53,522 bases of DNA from Eubacterium sp. (GTDB lineage Bacteria > Bacillota > Clostridia > Lachnospirales > Lachnospiraceae), in the NCBI GenBank assembly GCA_003486385.1, contig DNFT01000006.1:1-53522 (forward strand). Direction: 5' to 3'. The notes beneath the pieces were generated by a model, which was given only the letters and a program-made list of their open reading frames with translations, did not search any database and had not been told where the DNA came from. Below, piece after piece: positions 16,209-24,958 of the stretch (within the stretch, counting starts at the first letter, position 1; every line of letters begins with the position of its first letter). The position numbers were made by a program, and so were the translations under genes.

Positions 16209-17729
16209 CTATCTGCCCTCCTCCAAAAAGTAACAGTTATCCATAGCCTCCACAGCGTCAAAAATCAATGAATGTCTCACACTCACAGCGTCCTTTGCCC
16301 TGCTCCGCGCTATCTCCTTAAACAGCACTCCGTCCTTGCCTGTGATATTTTTCATCATATTCTGCTTTATATAGTACTCCGTCTCGATTTCACCCTGCTT
16401 TATCGCATTTCTCAACTCCTTCAACTTACTTCTTGAGATATTGTCATTGTTCTTCTGAAAGCTTATACAGGTCTGCTTAAAGAAATCGTATGTCAACTCC
16501 TTTTCAAGCCTGTCATTATCCGGATTGATCACAACCAGCGGTCTGAGCACCATATCCGCCCCATCATCCGTCATGTAAGCCTCCCTGATTTCAGAAAGCT
16601 TCTCCTTCAGCTGGCCGTACTCTATATGCCAGTCGATGAGCGAATACTTTCCCGACACATCAAGCTCAACACCACTCTTTTTGGCGCTGCCGCACAGGTG
16701 CTCGGACATGTTATAGGCCATGTGGAACGGATATTTTCTGTGCACTATAGCAACTCCGGCGCACGCGGAATACCGCTTCCCATCCTCCTTATTGACCTTC
16801 ATGCTTAGCTTTTCAAGAAAGATTCTTGCACATTCAAGCCCGATATTTCCCGCTGTCACGAAGCATACATCGTCACCCGCAAGGACAACCGGTCTTACCG
16901 GAAGTATTCTAAGACCTCGCTCCGAAGGGTCCCTGTCCGAACCAAGCCTCAGCTTGTCGCCGTACACTCTGTATATCTCCTGTGTCATCTCAGAGAACGC
17001 CTCCTCGAACTGCGACTGTATGCTCTCGCTGAAATTTCTCAACTTCACTTTGAGCTTGTCAAAATTCTCTTCGCTCTTGTATATGTTCTGCACCCTCGTA
17101 CCCATCGCATTTCCGTCGACATGCACAACGGCAAGGAAATTGTCCTTCACGGGTTTGTATGCATACTCATCATCCACAAAACTCAGCTTGTCAAAGTCCC
17201 TCGGAAATACGCAGCCCTCAGGTGCCGCCACCATAGCAGTGTATTCTTTTCTGGTTTTCCCCAGCTCTACACTCTCAGCATCCGTATTTTCCTGTGTCCC
17301 GCCAAAGTTAAGCCTTCTTATGCTCTCCCATCTCACCGACTTCTTCTTTTCAAGCTCCTGTGTCAGTCTTAAGAAAGCTTCTGATGCCGTTTTCTTTTCA
17401 TTTTTCTTTTCCTTATCCTGGTCATCATACTCAATGCCCTTTGCAAATATCTCCAGCCCCGGATAATGTTCCAGTACATACAGGGTTATCACGCGGGCAA
17501 ACCTATCGGCACTCTCCTTGTCCGGATATTCCACTATCGTATGCCCGCCTCCCGCATACACATAATTATCTGTCTCGTTATAGCTGCCCTTCGCCACAGT
17601 CTTGAAAAATTCATTGCTTGTGACGTACGCTATATCCCGCGAACGGTTTACATTCTCAATAAGCTTCTTCTCCGAAAAAATATAATCCTGCTTACGCGAT
17701 ACCTCCAAAATCATCAAATATCTTTTCAT
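16209..17729 (-). CDS. cas10: Cas10, short form without HD domain
   Basis: Cas10 is the large type III subunit; on target RNA binding its Palm domain makes cyclic oligoadenylate from ATP. This copy is 506 residues and begins directly in the first Palm-like fold (YAGGGHTIVEY near residue 60), so the DNA-cutting HD domain is absent. The second Palm has VHVDGNAMG near 205 and AGDD at about 284-287. The usual motif is GGDD; both metal-binding aspartates are kept while the first glycine is alanine. The start is the ATG 6 bases after GGAGG. Two CARF genes in the operon suggest signalling is active. Confidence 0.88.
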   Translation of the reverse strand: MKRYLMILEVSRKQDYIFSEKKLIENVNRSRDIAYVTSNEFFKTVAKGSYNETDNYVYAGGGHTIVEYPDKESADRFARVITLYVLEHYPGLEIFAKGIEYDDQDKEKKNEKKTASEAFLRLTQELEKKKSVRWESIRRLNFGGTQENTDAESVELGKTRKEYTAMVAAPEGCVFPRDFDKLSFVDDEYAYKPVKDNFLAVVHVDGNAMGTRVQNIYKSEENFDKLKVKLRNFSESIQSQFEEAFSEMTQEIYRVYGDKLRLGSDRDPSERGLRILPVRPVVLAGDDVCFVTAGNIGLECARIFLEKLSMKVNKEDGKRYSACAGVAIVHRKYPFHMAYNMSEHLCGSAKKSGVELDVSGKYSLIDWHIEYGQLKEKLSEIREAYMTDDGADMVLRPLVVINPDNDRLEKELTYDFFKQTCISFQKNNDNISRSKLKELRNAIKQGEIETEYYIKQNMMKNITGKDGVLFKEIARSRAKDAVSVRHSLIFDAVEAMDNCYFLEEGR

Positions 17730-17749
17730 ATCCATCCTCCGTTTCCCTG

Positions 17750-19126
17750 TTATTGTTTGTCATAAAATTCATCCAGCCCGGTCTCCATGCACTCTGCGTA
17801 CCTGTTCTCCGGTTCCTTCGCAGTTATATCCCGAGCAATATCGACGAACAGACTTATCGCCCTGTTAATGCACCCAAGTGACAGCCTGTTGCCCTTTTCA
17901 GAGGCATGGTTCGCATTATTTCTCTCATTTTTGAGTGCCTCATGCAGCTTGATAAATGTCTGTATCTCCCTTATATCCGCCCTGCTCACTCTCTCAAGCT
18001 CAACCACATTGTTGCAAGGTTTCTTGTTCACATTCTGTGTTATCGTAAATGAATCTCCTTTGATGTAGCACACCGAATCGTATCTGTAGAAACCTTCCGG
18101 AACCAGCTCCGGCTTCAGCAAATCCTTTATGCCGCATAGTTGTGCATAACTTCGCCAGAAATTCTTATCCTTCTCCTCATCGCACCTCTCTGCCTCCGCC
18201 GCATAGCTTCTGTACTTGATATATGTATCTATAAATTCCTCATCCGGCATGGCTGTGTCATCCGCACCGGTCTCATCAAGCTTCTTTTTTAGCTGTGAAA
18301 GCACTTCGCTGTAATCGCTCTTGGTGCATGGAATATCGGTATACTCATATACGCTTTTAGCCTGTGCCTTATCCTTGAAGCTGTCAAAAATTATGTCATG
18401 CATGTCCTGATTGTACGCTTTTTCTTTGTGTTTCTTACTATTTTTATCGAATTTATTATTAAGCATATAAATTACCACAGCCTCAAGCACTTTTCTATAT
18501 ACGCCTTCCCAGCCGCCAAGCAGACCAAGTTTAACTGAATTGTCCATATATTTCTGTTTAAATTTAGGAAGCGTATCAGCCTCTCCAATACTCTTCATGG
18601 CTCCGCCGTCACATTCCTCAAGGTATTTTTTCAACAGCACAGGGTTCTTTTTATCTTTTTCATGGGACTCTATTATGTTGCACAGCAATTCAACCTTCAA
18701 TTTTTCCCTTATCGGTTTCAAATAACTTTCGGCAGCCTTGTAGTACATTACGCGCTCATAATTCGTTTCATAATCCAGAATCTTAACATTATCCACAAAG
18801 TCGGCATCGTTGTTGGTCATCCTGATTATATTCCGGCAGAAAAATTTCGGAATCTTGTCCTCTATGTATGTGAGCGCCTGCTGCGTGAAGCCCTTACGCG
18901 CACACCATTCGATTGAGTCTATCACATTCCTGTCATCTCTAAGCAGAACGCCATAGTCATTCTCAATCTCCTTGACCAGTATGTTAAAATATGGGGTTTC
19001 ATACGTCTTTCCCTGTGCTATCTCCGCGGCAAGCTTCTGTAACGCCGCGTCCATCTGCGCTGAGTTGCATATCTGAATCGCATCCGCAACTCCCTTAATG
19101 CAGGCTGCAAGCTGCCTCTCATTCAC
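17750..19126 (-). CDS. HEPN-domain RNase, partner of the upstream CARF protein
   Basis: This 458-residue protein carries the HEPN catalytic motif R-x4-H as RNNANH at about residues 402-407, after KLHEALKNE. HEPN dimers cut single-stranded RNA. Its N-terminus (LAACIKGVADAIQICNSAQ) resembles the linker that joins CARF to HEPN in TM1812/Csx1-type effectors. It starts with GTG in a 4-base GTGA overlap with the CARF gene, so the two behave as halves of one effector made by coupled translation. No CARF motifs are seen within it. Its target is probably bulk RNA after cyclic oligoadenylate signalling. Confidence 0.75.
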   Translation of the reverse strand: MNERQLAACIKGVADAIQICNSAQMDAALQKLAAEIAQGKTYETPYFNILVKEIENDYGVLLRDDRNVIDSIEWCARKGFTQQALTYIEDKIPKFFCRNIIRMTNNDADFVDNVKILDYETNYERVMYYKAAESYLKPIREKLKVELLCNIIESHEKDKKNPVLLKKYLEECDGGAMKSIGEADTLPKFKQKYMDNSVKLGLLGGWEGVYRKVLEAVVIYMLNNKFDKNSKKHKEKAYNQDMHDIIFDSFKDKAQAKSVYEYTDIPCTKSDYSEVLSQLKKKLDETGADDTAMPDEEFIDTYIKYRSYAAEAERCDEEKDKNFWRSYAQLCGIKDLLKPELVPEGFYRYDSVCYIKGDSFTITQNVNKKPCNNVVELERVSRADIREIQTFIKLHEALKNERNNANHASEKGNRLSLGCINRAISLFVDIARDITAKEPENRYAECMETGLDEFYDKQ

Positions 19127-20133
19127 ACATTCATTCCGGTCTGCTCACTTATCTTGTCTATGTATTTTATAAGCTGCTCTGCCTTCCCGTAATCGATAAA
19201 CGCTTTCATGCCTGCGACAAGGTCATTGATGTAATACTGCGACGTGGCATCATAAATCTCATTTGCGGTATTCGTTATATAATAATTGATGGCGTATCTG
19301 TTCTTGTATTCAATCTGCTCGCTCTGCGTTGTGTAATCGGTCATCGTCACAATGGCATTGATTATGTTGGTTATTGCACGCCCTCCACCTTGCGTATCAA
19401 TATAGACGTTCACCTTATACTTTCCATCCATTCTGAGCTCTCCGATAACCTCCGCTATCGTGCCAGCGTCAATCTCCTTATTGGAGCCGCCCCCTCCGCT
19501 CATCCTGATTGCAATTATTTCCGGCTTCTGTGCCACATCCACATGCTGTATATCCTCAAGCTTTCCCTCCGCGCACAGTTTTTCATGATTGCAGGTCTTG
19601 ATGTACTGCTGTATCTCATTCCTTTTTTCTTCCATATGTCTTTGCAGCTCATCCGCGCCCTCATTTTCCGGACATACAGCGCTAAGCCTGCCTTTTATGG
19701 CTTTTATTATTTCATCTGTGTTCTGTGCCTCATTTCCAAGCACTGTTTCCTTTATAAGCTGCCTTATAAAATCCGGAATATTCTTCCGGGCGTTTTCTTC
19801 TATCTCCGCTTTCGCACTGCCATTATATGTATATGATGAATCACCGGCACCGTCCGTATTCAGGTAATTCATAATCTCATATCTGTACTGTTCAAGTGAC
19901 GCGGCAGCTTCGTCTGTGTGCATAGCTATTATCCTGTCAACCTCTTTTCCTTCCTCCTTAAGCCGCCTGATGATAAGCTCCGTACCCGGTGTCATTGAGT
20001 TCATCGCCGAAAAACCCCAGTTCCCGTCCTTCGCCGCAAACCGGTAATATGACACTAAATTTTTGTCACCATTGGCACTTAGATTTAACAAAATCACATT
20101 CTTCTCTTCAAGCCCATTCATTTTCCTTTGCAT
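19123..20133 (-). CDS. CARF sensor protein, TM1812 family-like
   Basis: This 336-residue protein heads the cas operon. It has N-terminal strand VILLNLSA, IIAMHTDEA, a helical insertion (about 95-200), then IIAIRMSGGGGSNK and YIDTQGGGRAITNIINAI. The last matches the ligand-binding D-x-T-H-G-x-R region of TM1812-type CARF domains, with Gln replacing His. It stops just where a HEPN domain would normally follow; that domain is encoded by the next gene in a 4-base overlap. An AGGAGG site lies 6 bases before the ATG. It should bind cyclic oligoadenylate and switch on the HEPN protein. Confidence 0.75.
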   Translation of the reverse strand: MQRKMNGLEEKNVILLNLSANGDKNLVSYYRFAAKDGNWGFSAMNSMTPGTELIIRRLKEEGKEVDRIIAMHTDEAAASLEQYRYEIMNYLNTDGAGDSSYTYNGSAKAEIEENARKNIPDFIRQLIKETVLGNEAQNTDEIIKAIKGRLSAVCPENEGADELQRHMEEKRNEIQQYIKTCNHEKLCAEGKLEDIQHVDVAQKPEIIAIRMSGGGGSNKEIDAGTIAEVIGELRMDGKYKVNVYIDTQGGGRAITNIINAIVTMTDYTTQSEQIEYKNRYAINYYITNTANEIYDATSQYYINDLVAGMKAFIDYGKAEQLIKYIDKISEQTGMNV

Positions 20134-20171
20134 ACCATTCCTCCTGCCACATTGAGTTTACTTTTGACATT

Positions 20172-20177
20172 ATTATA
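20172..20177 (-). promoter_or_regulatory. Candidate -10 of the cas operon
   Basis: A perfect TATAAT on the minus strand lies 38 bases before the first cas gene. No good -35 is seen, only AT-rich DNA. Confidence 0.45.
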
Positions 20178-20345
20178 ACGCATGTTTTTGTGAAAATCAT
20201 CATGTTTTTATATATTATTCAAATAATTTTCTCAATACATCCAATTTTGTTAGAATATATTTATGCCACAATCCTCTGCATTAAAGCCTGTCATACATAT
20301 ATCTCTGCCGTTTTAAAGCGCTATTCATTTTTTTGAAAAAAAACA

Positions 20346-20372
20346 TTGATATTTTTTTAATTGTGCTATAAT
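20346..20372 (+). promoter_or_regulatory. Predicted promoter with extended -10
   Basis: TTGATA (20346-20351), a short 15-base spacer and TGCTATAAT (-10 at 20367-20372). It drives the gene at 20449. The TTG start at 20377 is therefore too close to be used. Confidence 0.6.
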
Positions 20373-20448
20373 TCCATTGAAAGTTATCCGCCACCGGGCG
20401 ATGACGGACAACGATTCATATAATATCCGCCCGGAATCGAGGCATATC

Positions 20449-20832
20449 ATGGCAAACATAATCTACGATGCAAGAAAAATCAAACTGATGGAAGCGGTCA
20501 AGGAGCTTTCTGACCTTGTAGGAAACAGTGACGAATGGTTCAACTCATTCTGGTCACTGGTTATGGAAAATGAGAATATTTATGAGGAGCTGCTCTACTA
20601 TATAGACCATCACGACCTGCTGTGCAGCTACACTATTGAGAACTATTCAATTGTAGACCTGTTCGTATGGCAGCTGTCGAACTATGACCTTCTGCATGAC
20701 ACAGGTAAGAATGACGCCTCATGCTGTAAGGAGGCTATGGTTCTGTTTGCATTTGAGGCTATGGCGAGGATGGCGAAGGAGCCTGAAAAATATAAGAAGC
20801 GTATACAGTCGGATATGCGGCTGGATAAATAA
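20449..20832 (+). CDS. Unknown protein, 127 aa
   Basis: I do not recognise this protein. It is acidic and probably all helical (MANIIYDARKIKLMEAVKEL at the start, then SDEWFNSFWSLVMENENIYE and LLYYIDHHDLL). There is no signal peptide or membrane segment. The start at 20449 follows a CGAGG site. It is divergent from the cas operon and sits beside its promoter, so a link to CRISPR (regulator, inhibitor or none) cannot be excluded. A REP-like repeat follows. Confidence 0.65.
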   Translation: MANIIYDARKIKLMEAVKELSDLVGNSDEWFNSFWSLVMENENIYEELLYYIDHHDLLCSYTIENYSIVDLFVWQLSNYDLLHDTGKNDASCCKEAMVLFAFEAMARMAKEPEKYKKRIQSDMRLDK

Positions 20833-20848
20833 GATTACCGGCTGGCGA

Positions 20849-20984
20849 AGTGGGACACTGGGGTCAGGTACAGTGTCCCACAGGGCAGGACACTGGGATG
20901 GGACATGGGTGTCCGGTGGGACACGGGGTCAGGTACAGTGTCCCAAAAGGCGGGACACATGTACCTGACCCCATGTCCCACCTG
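20849..20984. repeat. Cluster of three REP-like GGGGTCAGG units
   Basis: Three units with a GGGGTCAGGTAC-like core lie here: two direct (near 20850-20881 and 20918-20945) and one inverted (near 20952-20984). Any direct/inverted pair can fold into a long hairpin. The same core occurs at 755-816 and, in part, at 24190-24200. The cluster separates two converging genes. Confidence 0.75.
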
Positions 20985-20992
20985 TGCTCCGT

Positions 20993-21466
20993 TTACCTTG
21001 GCATAGGCATAGGAAGGAAAAAGTACAATGCAAGCGCTGCAATCAGAACCACAACCACAACTGCTGCTATAGCAATGTATAGCTTAAGATGGCTCTTTTC
21101 TTTTACTGCAGGCTTTTCATATTCAACATCCACGCCTATCGACATTCTATCTATGTAATTCCTATCCCATAATTCAACACCTGCTGCATCACCGGCTTTC
21201 TTGGCAGATGTGGAAAATGAGCTGTTGGTCATAAACACAAGCACGTCCACACCCGGCTTCTTCACTGCGTTTATGAACTCCTCCATAACGGAACCGTTTA
21301 TTGCATCTATATCATACCTGCATGCAAACGCATAAGTCTTTCCGTCCTTCTTACCTGTCATGCTGACTATACTATCCTCAGCATTTTTCTTCATATCTTT
21401 ATAACCAAGAGCATTTAAAAGCTTGTACATCATATCCATATAGTTGTTCTTATCATGTATTATCAT
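20993..21466 (-). CDS. Mrr-like domain protein with C-terminal membrane anchor
   Basis: This 157-residue protein has an N-terminal domain resembling the restriction-endonuclease-like (Mrr_cat) fold (about 12-110: GYKDMKKNAEDS, FACRYDIDAINGSVMEEF, VLVFMTNSSFSTSAKKAG, GVELWDRNYIDRM). One transmembrane helix follows at about 128-150. The usual Q-x-K catalytic motif after the second strand reads ACRY, so nuclease activity is doubtful. The start at 21466 follows GGAAGGG. It faces inward at the membrane as predicted. It may be a structural or regulatory relative of Mrr. Confidence 0.65.
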   Translation of the reverse strand: MIIHDKNNYMDMMYKLLNALGYKDMKKNAEDSIVSMTGKKDGKTYAFACRYDIDAINGSVMEEFINAVKKPGVDVLVFMTNSSFSTSAKKAGDAAGVELWDRNYIDRMSIGVDVEYEKPAVKEKSHLKLYIAIAAVVVVVLIAALALYFFLPMPMPR

Positions 21467-21533
21467 CGTGCATTCCCTTCCTTTGATTTCCTTTGGCATA
21501 CTCTTTATTTCATTTCAACCGCTTTACATTTAT

Positions 21534-21561
21534 ATTATACACTATTCTGTCACTGTGACAA
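21534..21561 (-). promoter_or_regulatory. Promoter overlapped by a 13-bp palindrome
   Basis: On the minus strand TTGTCA (21556-21561), 16 bases and TATAAT (21534-21539). The -35 overlaps the palindrome TGTCACTGTGACA (21548-21560), a likely operator for a dimeric regulator. Confidence 0.55.
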
Positions 21562-21572
21562 CGTAAATTTTA

Positions 21573-21601
21573 TTGACATTGAACCAAGAATATACTACAC
21601 T
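21573..21601 (+). promoter_or_regulatory. Predicted promoter of the cNMP-binding-domain gene
   Basis: TTGACA (21573-21578), a 17-base spacer and TACACT (21596-21601). It is divergent from the preceding promoter, with the palindrome 12 bases away. Confidence 0.5.
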
Positions 21602-21740
21602 ATTTTATATAAATCAGCAGTTTTTTCAGACAGTTGGTATTATTCAAAGAAAACATATCCGTTACATCAGACATGACCTTCTACGAACCATATCAACCTC
21701 CCAGGAAACTGTACATAATTTTTAAGAATGGGGATTAAAT

Positions 21741-23795
21741 ATGGATAACAGTATATCAGGCAGTGTTGTGACGTATGCTGCCGGTGAACGTCTCACTACC
21801 CGTGGCAATGATGTGGATGAAATCTACATTATCCTCAAGGGCAGAATCAAGTGCATGACAACCTATGGTACATATTATCTTGGTCCCGGCTCAGCAGCCG
21901 GCTTAACCGACTGTTATTACGGAATGTATGTGTTTAATTATTTCGCAGATGAGGACACCATGGTGAAAAGATACACCGTCTCTTCCTCCACAGACATAAC
22001 GCGTGTGCTGAATGATCAGGCAGACAATATCAGTATATTTGCCATAATGCATTCCAGGCATATTGCCGATATAATCAAGACATATCTTGAGCTGACCATG
22101 AAATGTCGTGATGTCGATGCAGAGTACCGCCCGGATTCCCGTATTTCCCGTTGGGAATTAGACAAATTCAACGCGCTCTCATCCATATCGAATAAGACTG
22201 CGGTCGAATTTTACAAAGCCAGTCTACCGGTTACTATAGGCTCAATTTACGATGGTGTACGTTTCCTGTCAACCATCAATGATGCCTGTTCACAGATGGC
22301 AGACCGTCTGGAAATCAATGTCGACTATGTTGAACCGGAGCCGGAGGATGATTTTATCATGGCGATTGAGGATACCCCTGCTGCATTAACCGATACAGGT
22401 GATGATTTTGATGAAGAATTCGCATGGTCCCAGCTTGAGAAATCACTTCCGCGTATTCTCGCCTACTCCGAAATAGAGGCTGAAGATGCCGAACGCTTCA
22501 CCCAGCTTATGGAAAGCTACAGAATACCGAAACAGCAGACATCACCCTCAGACGAAGCAAGGCAGCTCCGCCGCGAGATTTCCAAGCTGTATTACAAGAT
22601 ATATTATCTTGTATTTTGCAAGGCGGTCAACAGTCTTACCACACCTCCTATTATATCCATGTTTTTGAATTTCGGATACATGGACGAGAATCTCCTGTCA
22701 AGAGAGAACTCCCTTGACCTTTACAGGTTATCTCTCATAGTGGAAAAAGAGTGTAACGGAAAGGGTGTCTATACAATCTATTCATGGCTAAGAGAGATTT
22801 TATGGGGTGATAAGGAACCGTCCAAGAACTCCATGGATATGGATTACACTGAGACAATCAATACAAACAAGCGCATGGGAAAGCTTTCAGCCAAGGATGC
22901 TGAGGCTGCTCTTGCTGACAATGATGCTAAGGTCCGCTTTGAAATCGAGAACATGTTCACATCCGCTAACAGAGTAGTCCACGGCAGAAGCAGCAATTTC
23001 TGCCCTGTCCTCACGGAAAACGGAATCACAAGAAGCTTCAGTGCCTCAATTGTCACCGCTGAAAAGATAATCTCCTCAATAGATGCCATTCGAAGAAAGG
23101 ACTTCTCAGCCTTCTATCGTGAGATTATTTATCAGAATAAGGAAAGTGAGATTGACCGTGAATTTATTATGTCTGAGGTCATCCCTAATGTAATCCTTAT
23201 GCCTGTTGCGGGCAATGAAGGTCTTATGTGGCAGGAGATTGAGGGCAGATTAAAGGATACACCTGCACGATTTATCCTTCCGATATTCCCTACAATCAAT
23301 GTATCCAACATTCTTACCTGCGTAACAGGACGTTTCCGTTGGGAAATGTGCAAGCGTTCGCAGGGTGTATACTGGAACAATATTTCAGAGCCATCATTGA
23401 CGGCTGAATACTGCGACTATATCCAGTTTTATAAAAAGAACCGCGATTTGCCGGAAGCTGCCAAGGCAAAAATCAAGTCTACTCTCACTTCCTGCCGTAA
23501 CAATTATCGCGAGGTATTCGTGCACGACTATGAGACATGGATGATTTATGAGTCTCTCGGCTCCTTCAGATTAAATAAAATTGCGCGGCATATACTCTTT
23601 ACCTACTGCCCATTTTCAAAGGAATTCCGTGACCGGCTGTCGGATAACCCTATGGTCAAGGAGATGTTTTCCGGCGGCAACAAGACGTTCATGACGAAGT
23701 TAAAGCACATTGATCTTGTCATCTCGCAGCTGGAGCGAAAAAATCTTCCTGTTCCTAAGGAGCTTGTTGATTACAAGAATTTCCTGCAAATGTAA
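21741..23795 (+). CDS. Large protein with N-terminal cyclic-nucleotide-binding-like domain
   Basis: This 684-residue protein starts with a cNMP-binding-like beta roll (residues 8-120: YAAGERLTTRGNDVDEIYII, then GRIKCMTTYGTYYLGPGSAAG). About 560 residues of mostly helical sequence follow that I do not recognise. There is no helix-turn-helix, so it is not a CRP/FNR-type regulator. Many LxxL-rich segments and a conserved-looking LPIFPTINVSN stretch suggest a globular domain. GGGGAT precedes the ATG. It is a single-gene unit between a promoter and a terminator. Its ligand and function are unknown. Confidence 0.7.
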   Translation: MDNSISGSVVTYAAGERLTTRGNDVDEIYIILKGRIKCMTTYGTYYLGPGSAAGLTDCYYGMYVFNYFADEDTMVKRYTVSSSTDITRVLNDQADNISIFAIMHSRHIADIIKTYLELTMKCRDVDAEYRPDSRISRWELDKFNALSSISNKTAVEFYKASLPVTIGSIYDGVRFLSTINDACSQMADRLEINVDYVEPEPEDDFIMAIEDTPAALTDTGDDFDEEFAWSQLEKSLPRILAYSEIEAEDAERFTQLMESYRIPKQQTSPSDEARQLRREISKLYYKIYYLVFCKAVNSLTTPPIISMFLNFGYMDENLLSRENSLDLYRLSLIVEKECNGKGVYTIYSWLREILWGDKEPSKNSMDMDYTETINTNKRMGKLSAKDAEAALADNDAKVRFEIENMFTSANRVVHGRSSNFCPVLTENGITRSFSASIVTAEKIISSIDAIRRKDFSAFYREIIYQNKESEIDREFIMSEVIPNVILMPVAGNEGLMWQEIEGRLKDTPARFILPIFPTINVSNILTCVTGRFRWEMCKRSQGVYWNNISEPSLTAEYCDYIQFYKKNRDLPEAAKAKIKSTLTSCRNNYREVFVHDYETWMIYESLGSFRLNKIARHILFTYCPFSKEFRDRLSDNPMVKEMFSGGNKTFMTKLKHIDLVISQLERKNLPVPKELVDYKNFLQM

Positions 23796-23845
23796 ATCTT
23801 GTACTGCAATAACAGTTCTATGCAATTAACATTAGAATAACATTA

Positions 23846-23876
23846 GAAAGCCCGCCTTAACGGCGGGCTTTCTATT
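23846..23876 (+). terminator. Intrinsic terminator
   Basis: AAAGCCCGCC and its complement form a 10-bp stem with a TTAA loop, followed by TCTATTT, 50 bases after the preceding stop. Confidence 0.85.
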
Positions 23877-24005
23877 TAACGGCATATTGTGCAGAAATAA
23901 AATTTTTATTTAAACTAAGGTAATATATAAACCTCTATGAATTTATCAAAAGCATAATATAATTCAAAAAAGCAGGATACATAACATATCCTGCTCCAAA
24001 ATAAG

Positions 24006-24077
24006 CTCCCCGAGTAGGGCTCGAACCTACAACCCCACGGTTAACAGCCGTGTGCTCTACCATTGAGCTATCGAGGA
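24006..24077 (-). tRNA. tRNA-Asn (anticodon GTT)
   Basis: The acceptor arms TCCTCGA and TCGGGGA pair over 7 bp including one G-U. The anticodon loop CTGTTAA gives GTT. The T-loop GGTTCGAGCC is canonical, and the discriminator is G. CCA is not encoded. Confidence 0.95.
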
Positions 24078-24210
24078 ATACCTGTTAAGCTGTTCCCTTA
24101 ACTGAAATCAATTATACATCCATCCTCCGGATTTTGCAATAGGGAATTTTATAAAATGTGTATTTTTTTTACAAAATTTAAAATATTATGCCTGACCCCT
24201 GCGTCATATA

Positions 24211-24252
24211 GCAAAAACAGCCTCAGAAACATATATGTTCCCAAGACTGTCT
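24211..24252 (-). terminator. Terminator of the infC-rpmI-rplT operon
   Basis: On the minus strand ACAGTCTT.GGAACAT pairs with ATGTTTCT.AGGCTGT and is followed by TTTTTGC. It lies about 26 bases after rplT. Confidence 0.8.
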
Positions 24253-24277
24253 TATAAAATCATGTAATTATGGACAA

Positions 24278-24634
24278 TTACTTAAGGTTAGCCTTAGCAA
24301 CCTCTGCTAACTGTGTGAAAGCAGCAGCATCGTTAACAGCTAACTCAGCTAACATCTTTCTGTTCATTGTAGCGCCTGCGTTCTTAAGACCGAACATGAA
24401 CTTGCTGTATGAAAGTCCGTTCATTCTTGCTGCAGCATTGATTCTGGCAATCCATAACTGTCTGAACTGTCTCTTCTTCTGCTTTCTTCCTGCGTAAGCT
24501 GTTGTAAGAGCTCTCATAACAGACTGCTTAGCAACTCTGTACTGCTTAGATCTTGCTCCTCTGTAACCCTTAGCTAACTTTAATACTCTATTGTGCTTCT
24601 TCTTTGCGTTTAATCCGCCTTTAATTCTTGCCAT
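24278..24634 (-). CDS. rplT: 50S ribosomal protein L20
   Basis: L20 (118 residues) binds 23S rRNA early in large-subunit assembly. The family signature is clear in GYRGARSKQYRVAKQSVMRA, LWIARINAAAR and GLSYSKFMFGL. It is the last gene of infC-rpmI-rplT. In Bacillus relatives L20 also represses this operon by binding its leader RNA, and the leader here has a matching attenuator. An AGGAGG site precedes the ATG. Confidence 0.98.
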   Translation of the reverse strand: MARIKGGLNAKKKHNRVLKLAKGYRGARSKQYRVAKQSVMRALTTAYAGRKQKKRQFRQLWIARINAAARMNGLSYSKFMFGLKNAGATMNRKMLAELAVNDAAAFTQLAEVAKANLK

Positions 24635-24732
24635 TTTGAATTATTCCTCCTAAATTTCTATTCTGAGCACGTACCGATAATCTCGGCAATGCACCGCATA
24701 TCTTATAAAATTCTACCCGATTCGACTCTATC

Positions 24733-24930
24733 TTAGAGGTATGGTAAAATCTTCTTCATTGCCTTAAGATTTGTATGGTCAACTAAAGTAGCCTTTCTGA
24801 GATTTCTCTTTCTCTTTGTGCTCTTCTTAGTAAGGATATGGCTCTTGTAAGCCTTCATTCTCTTTAACTGTCCTGAACCTGTCTTCTTAAAACGCTTTGC
24901 TGCTGCCCTACTTGTCTTTATTTTTGGCAT
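24733..24930 (-). CDS. rpmI: 50S ribosomal protein L35
   Basis: L35 (65 residues) is very basic and has the family pattern KIKTSRAAAKRFKKTGSG near its start and KRKRNLR in the middle. It is a structural protein of the large subunit. It lies 28 bases after infC and 98 bases before rplT in the conserved order. AAGGAGG precedes the ATG. Confidence 0.98.
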   Translation of the reverse strand: MPKIKTSRAAAKRFKKTGSGQLKRMKAYKSHILTKKSTKRKRNLRKATLVDHTNLKAMKKILPYL

Positions 24931-24958
24931 GATGTAAATCCTCCTTAAATATTGTATT

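Noticed and set aside
19115..19140. Programmed frameshift making one CARF-HEPN protein
   Set aside because: No slippery heptamer is seen at the overlap; GTGA stop-start coupling is the simpler reading, though a fused product is not excluded.
8112..20133. Type III-A/B (Csm/Cmr) or III-E assignment
   Set aside because: There is no separate Csm2/Cmr5 small-subunit gene and no single giant Cas7-11; fused RAMPs plus a Csx19-like gene fit III-Dv better.
20684..20968. 94-aa Gly/Thr-rich frame
   Set aside because: It starts inside the gene at 20449 and continues into the REP-like repeats in another frame.
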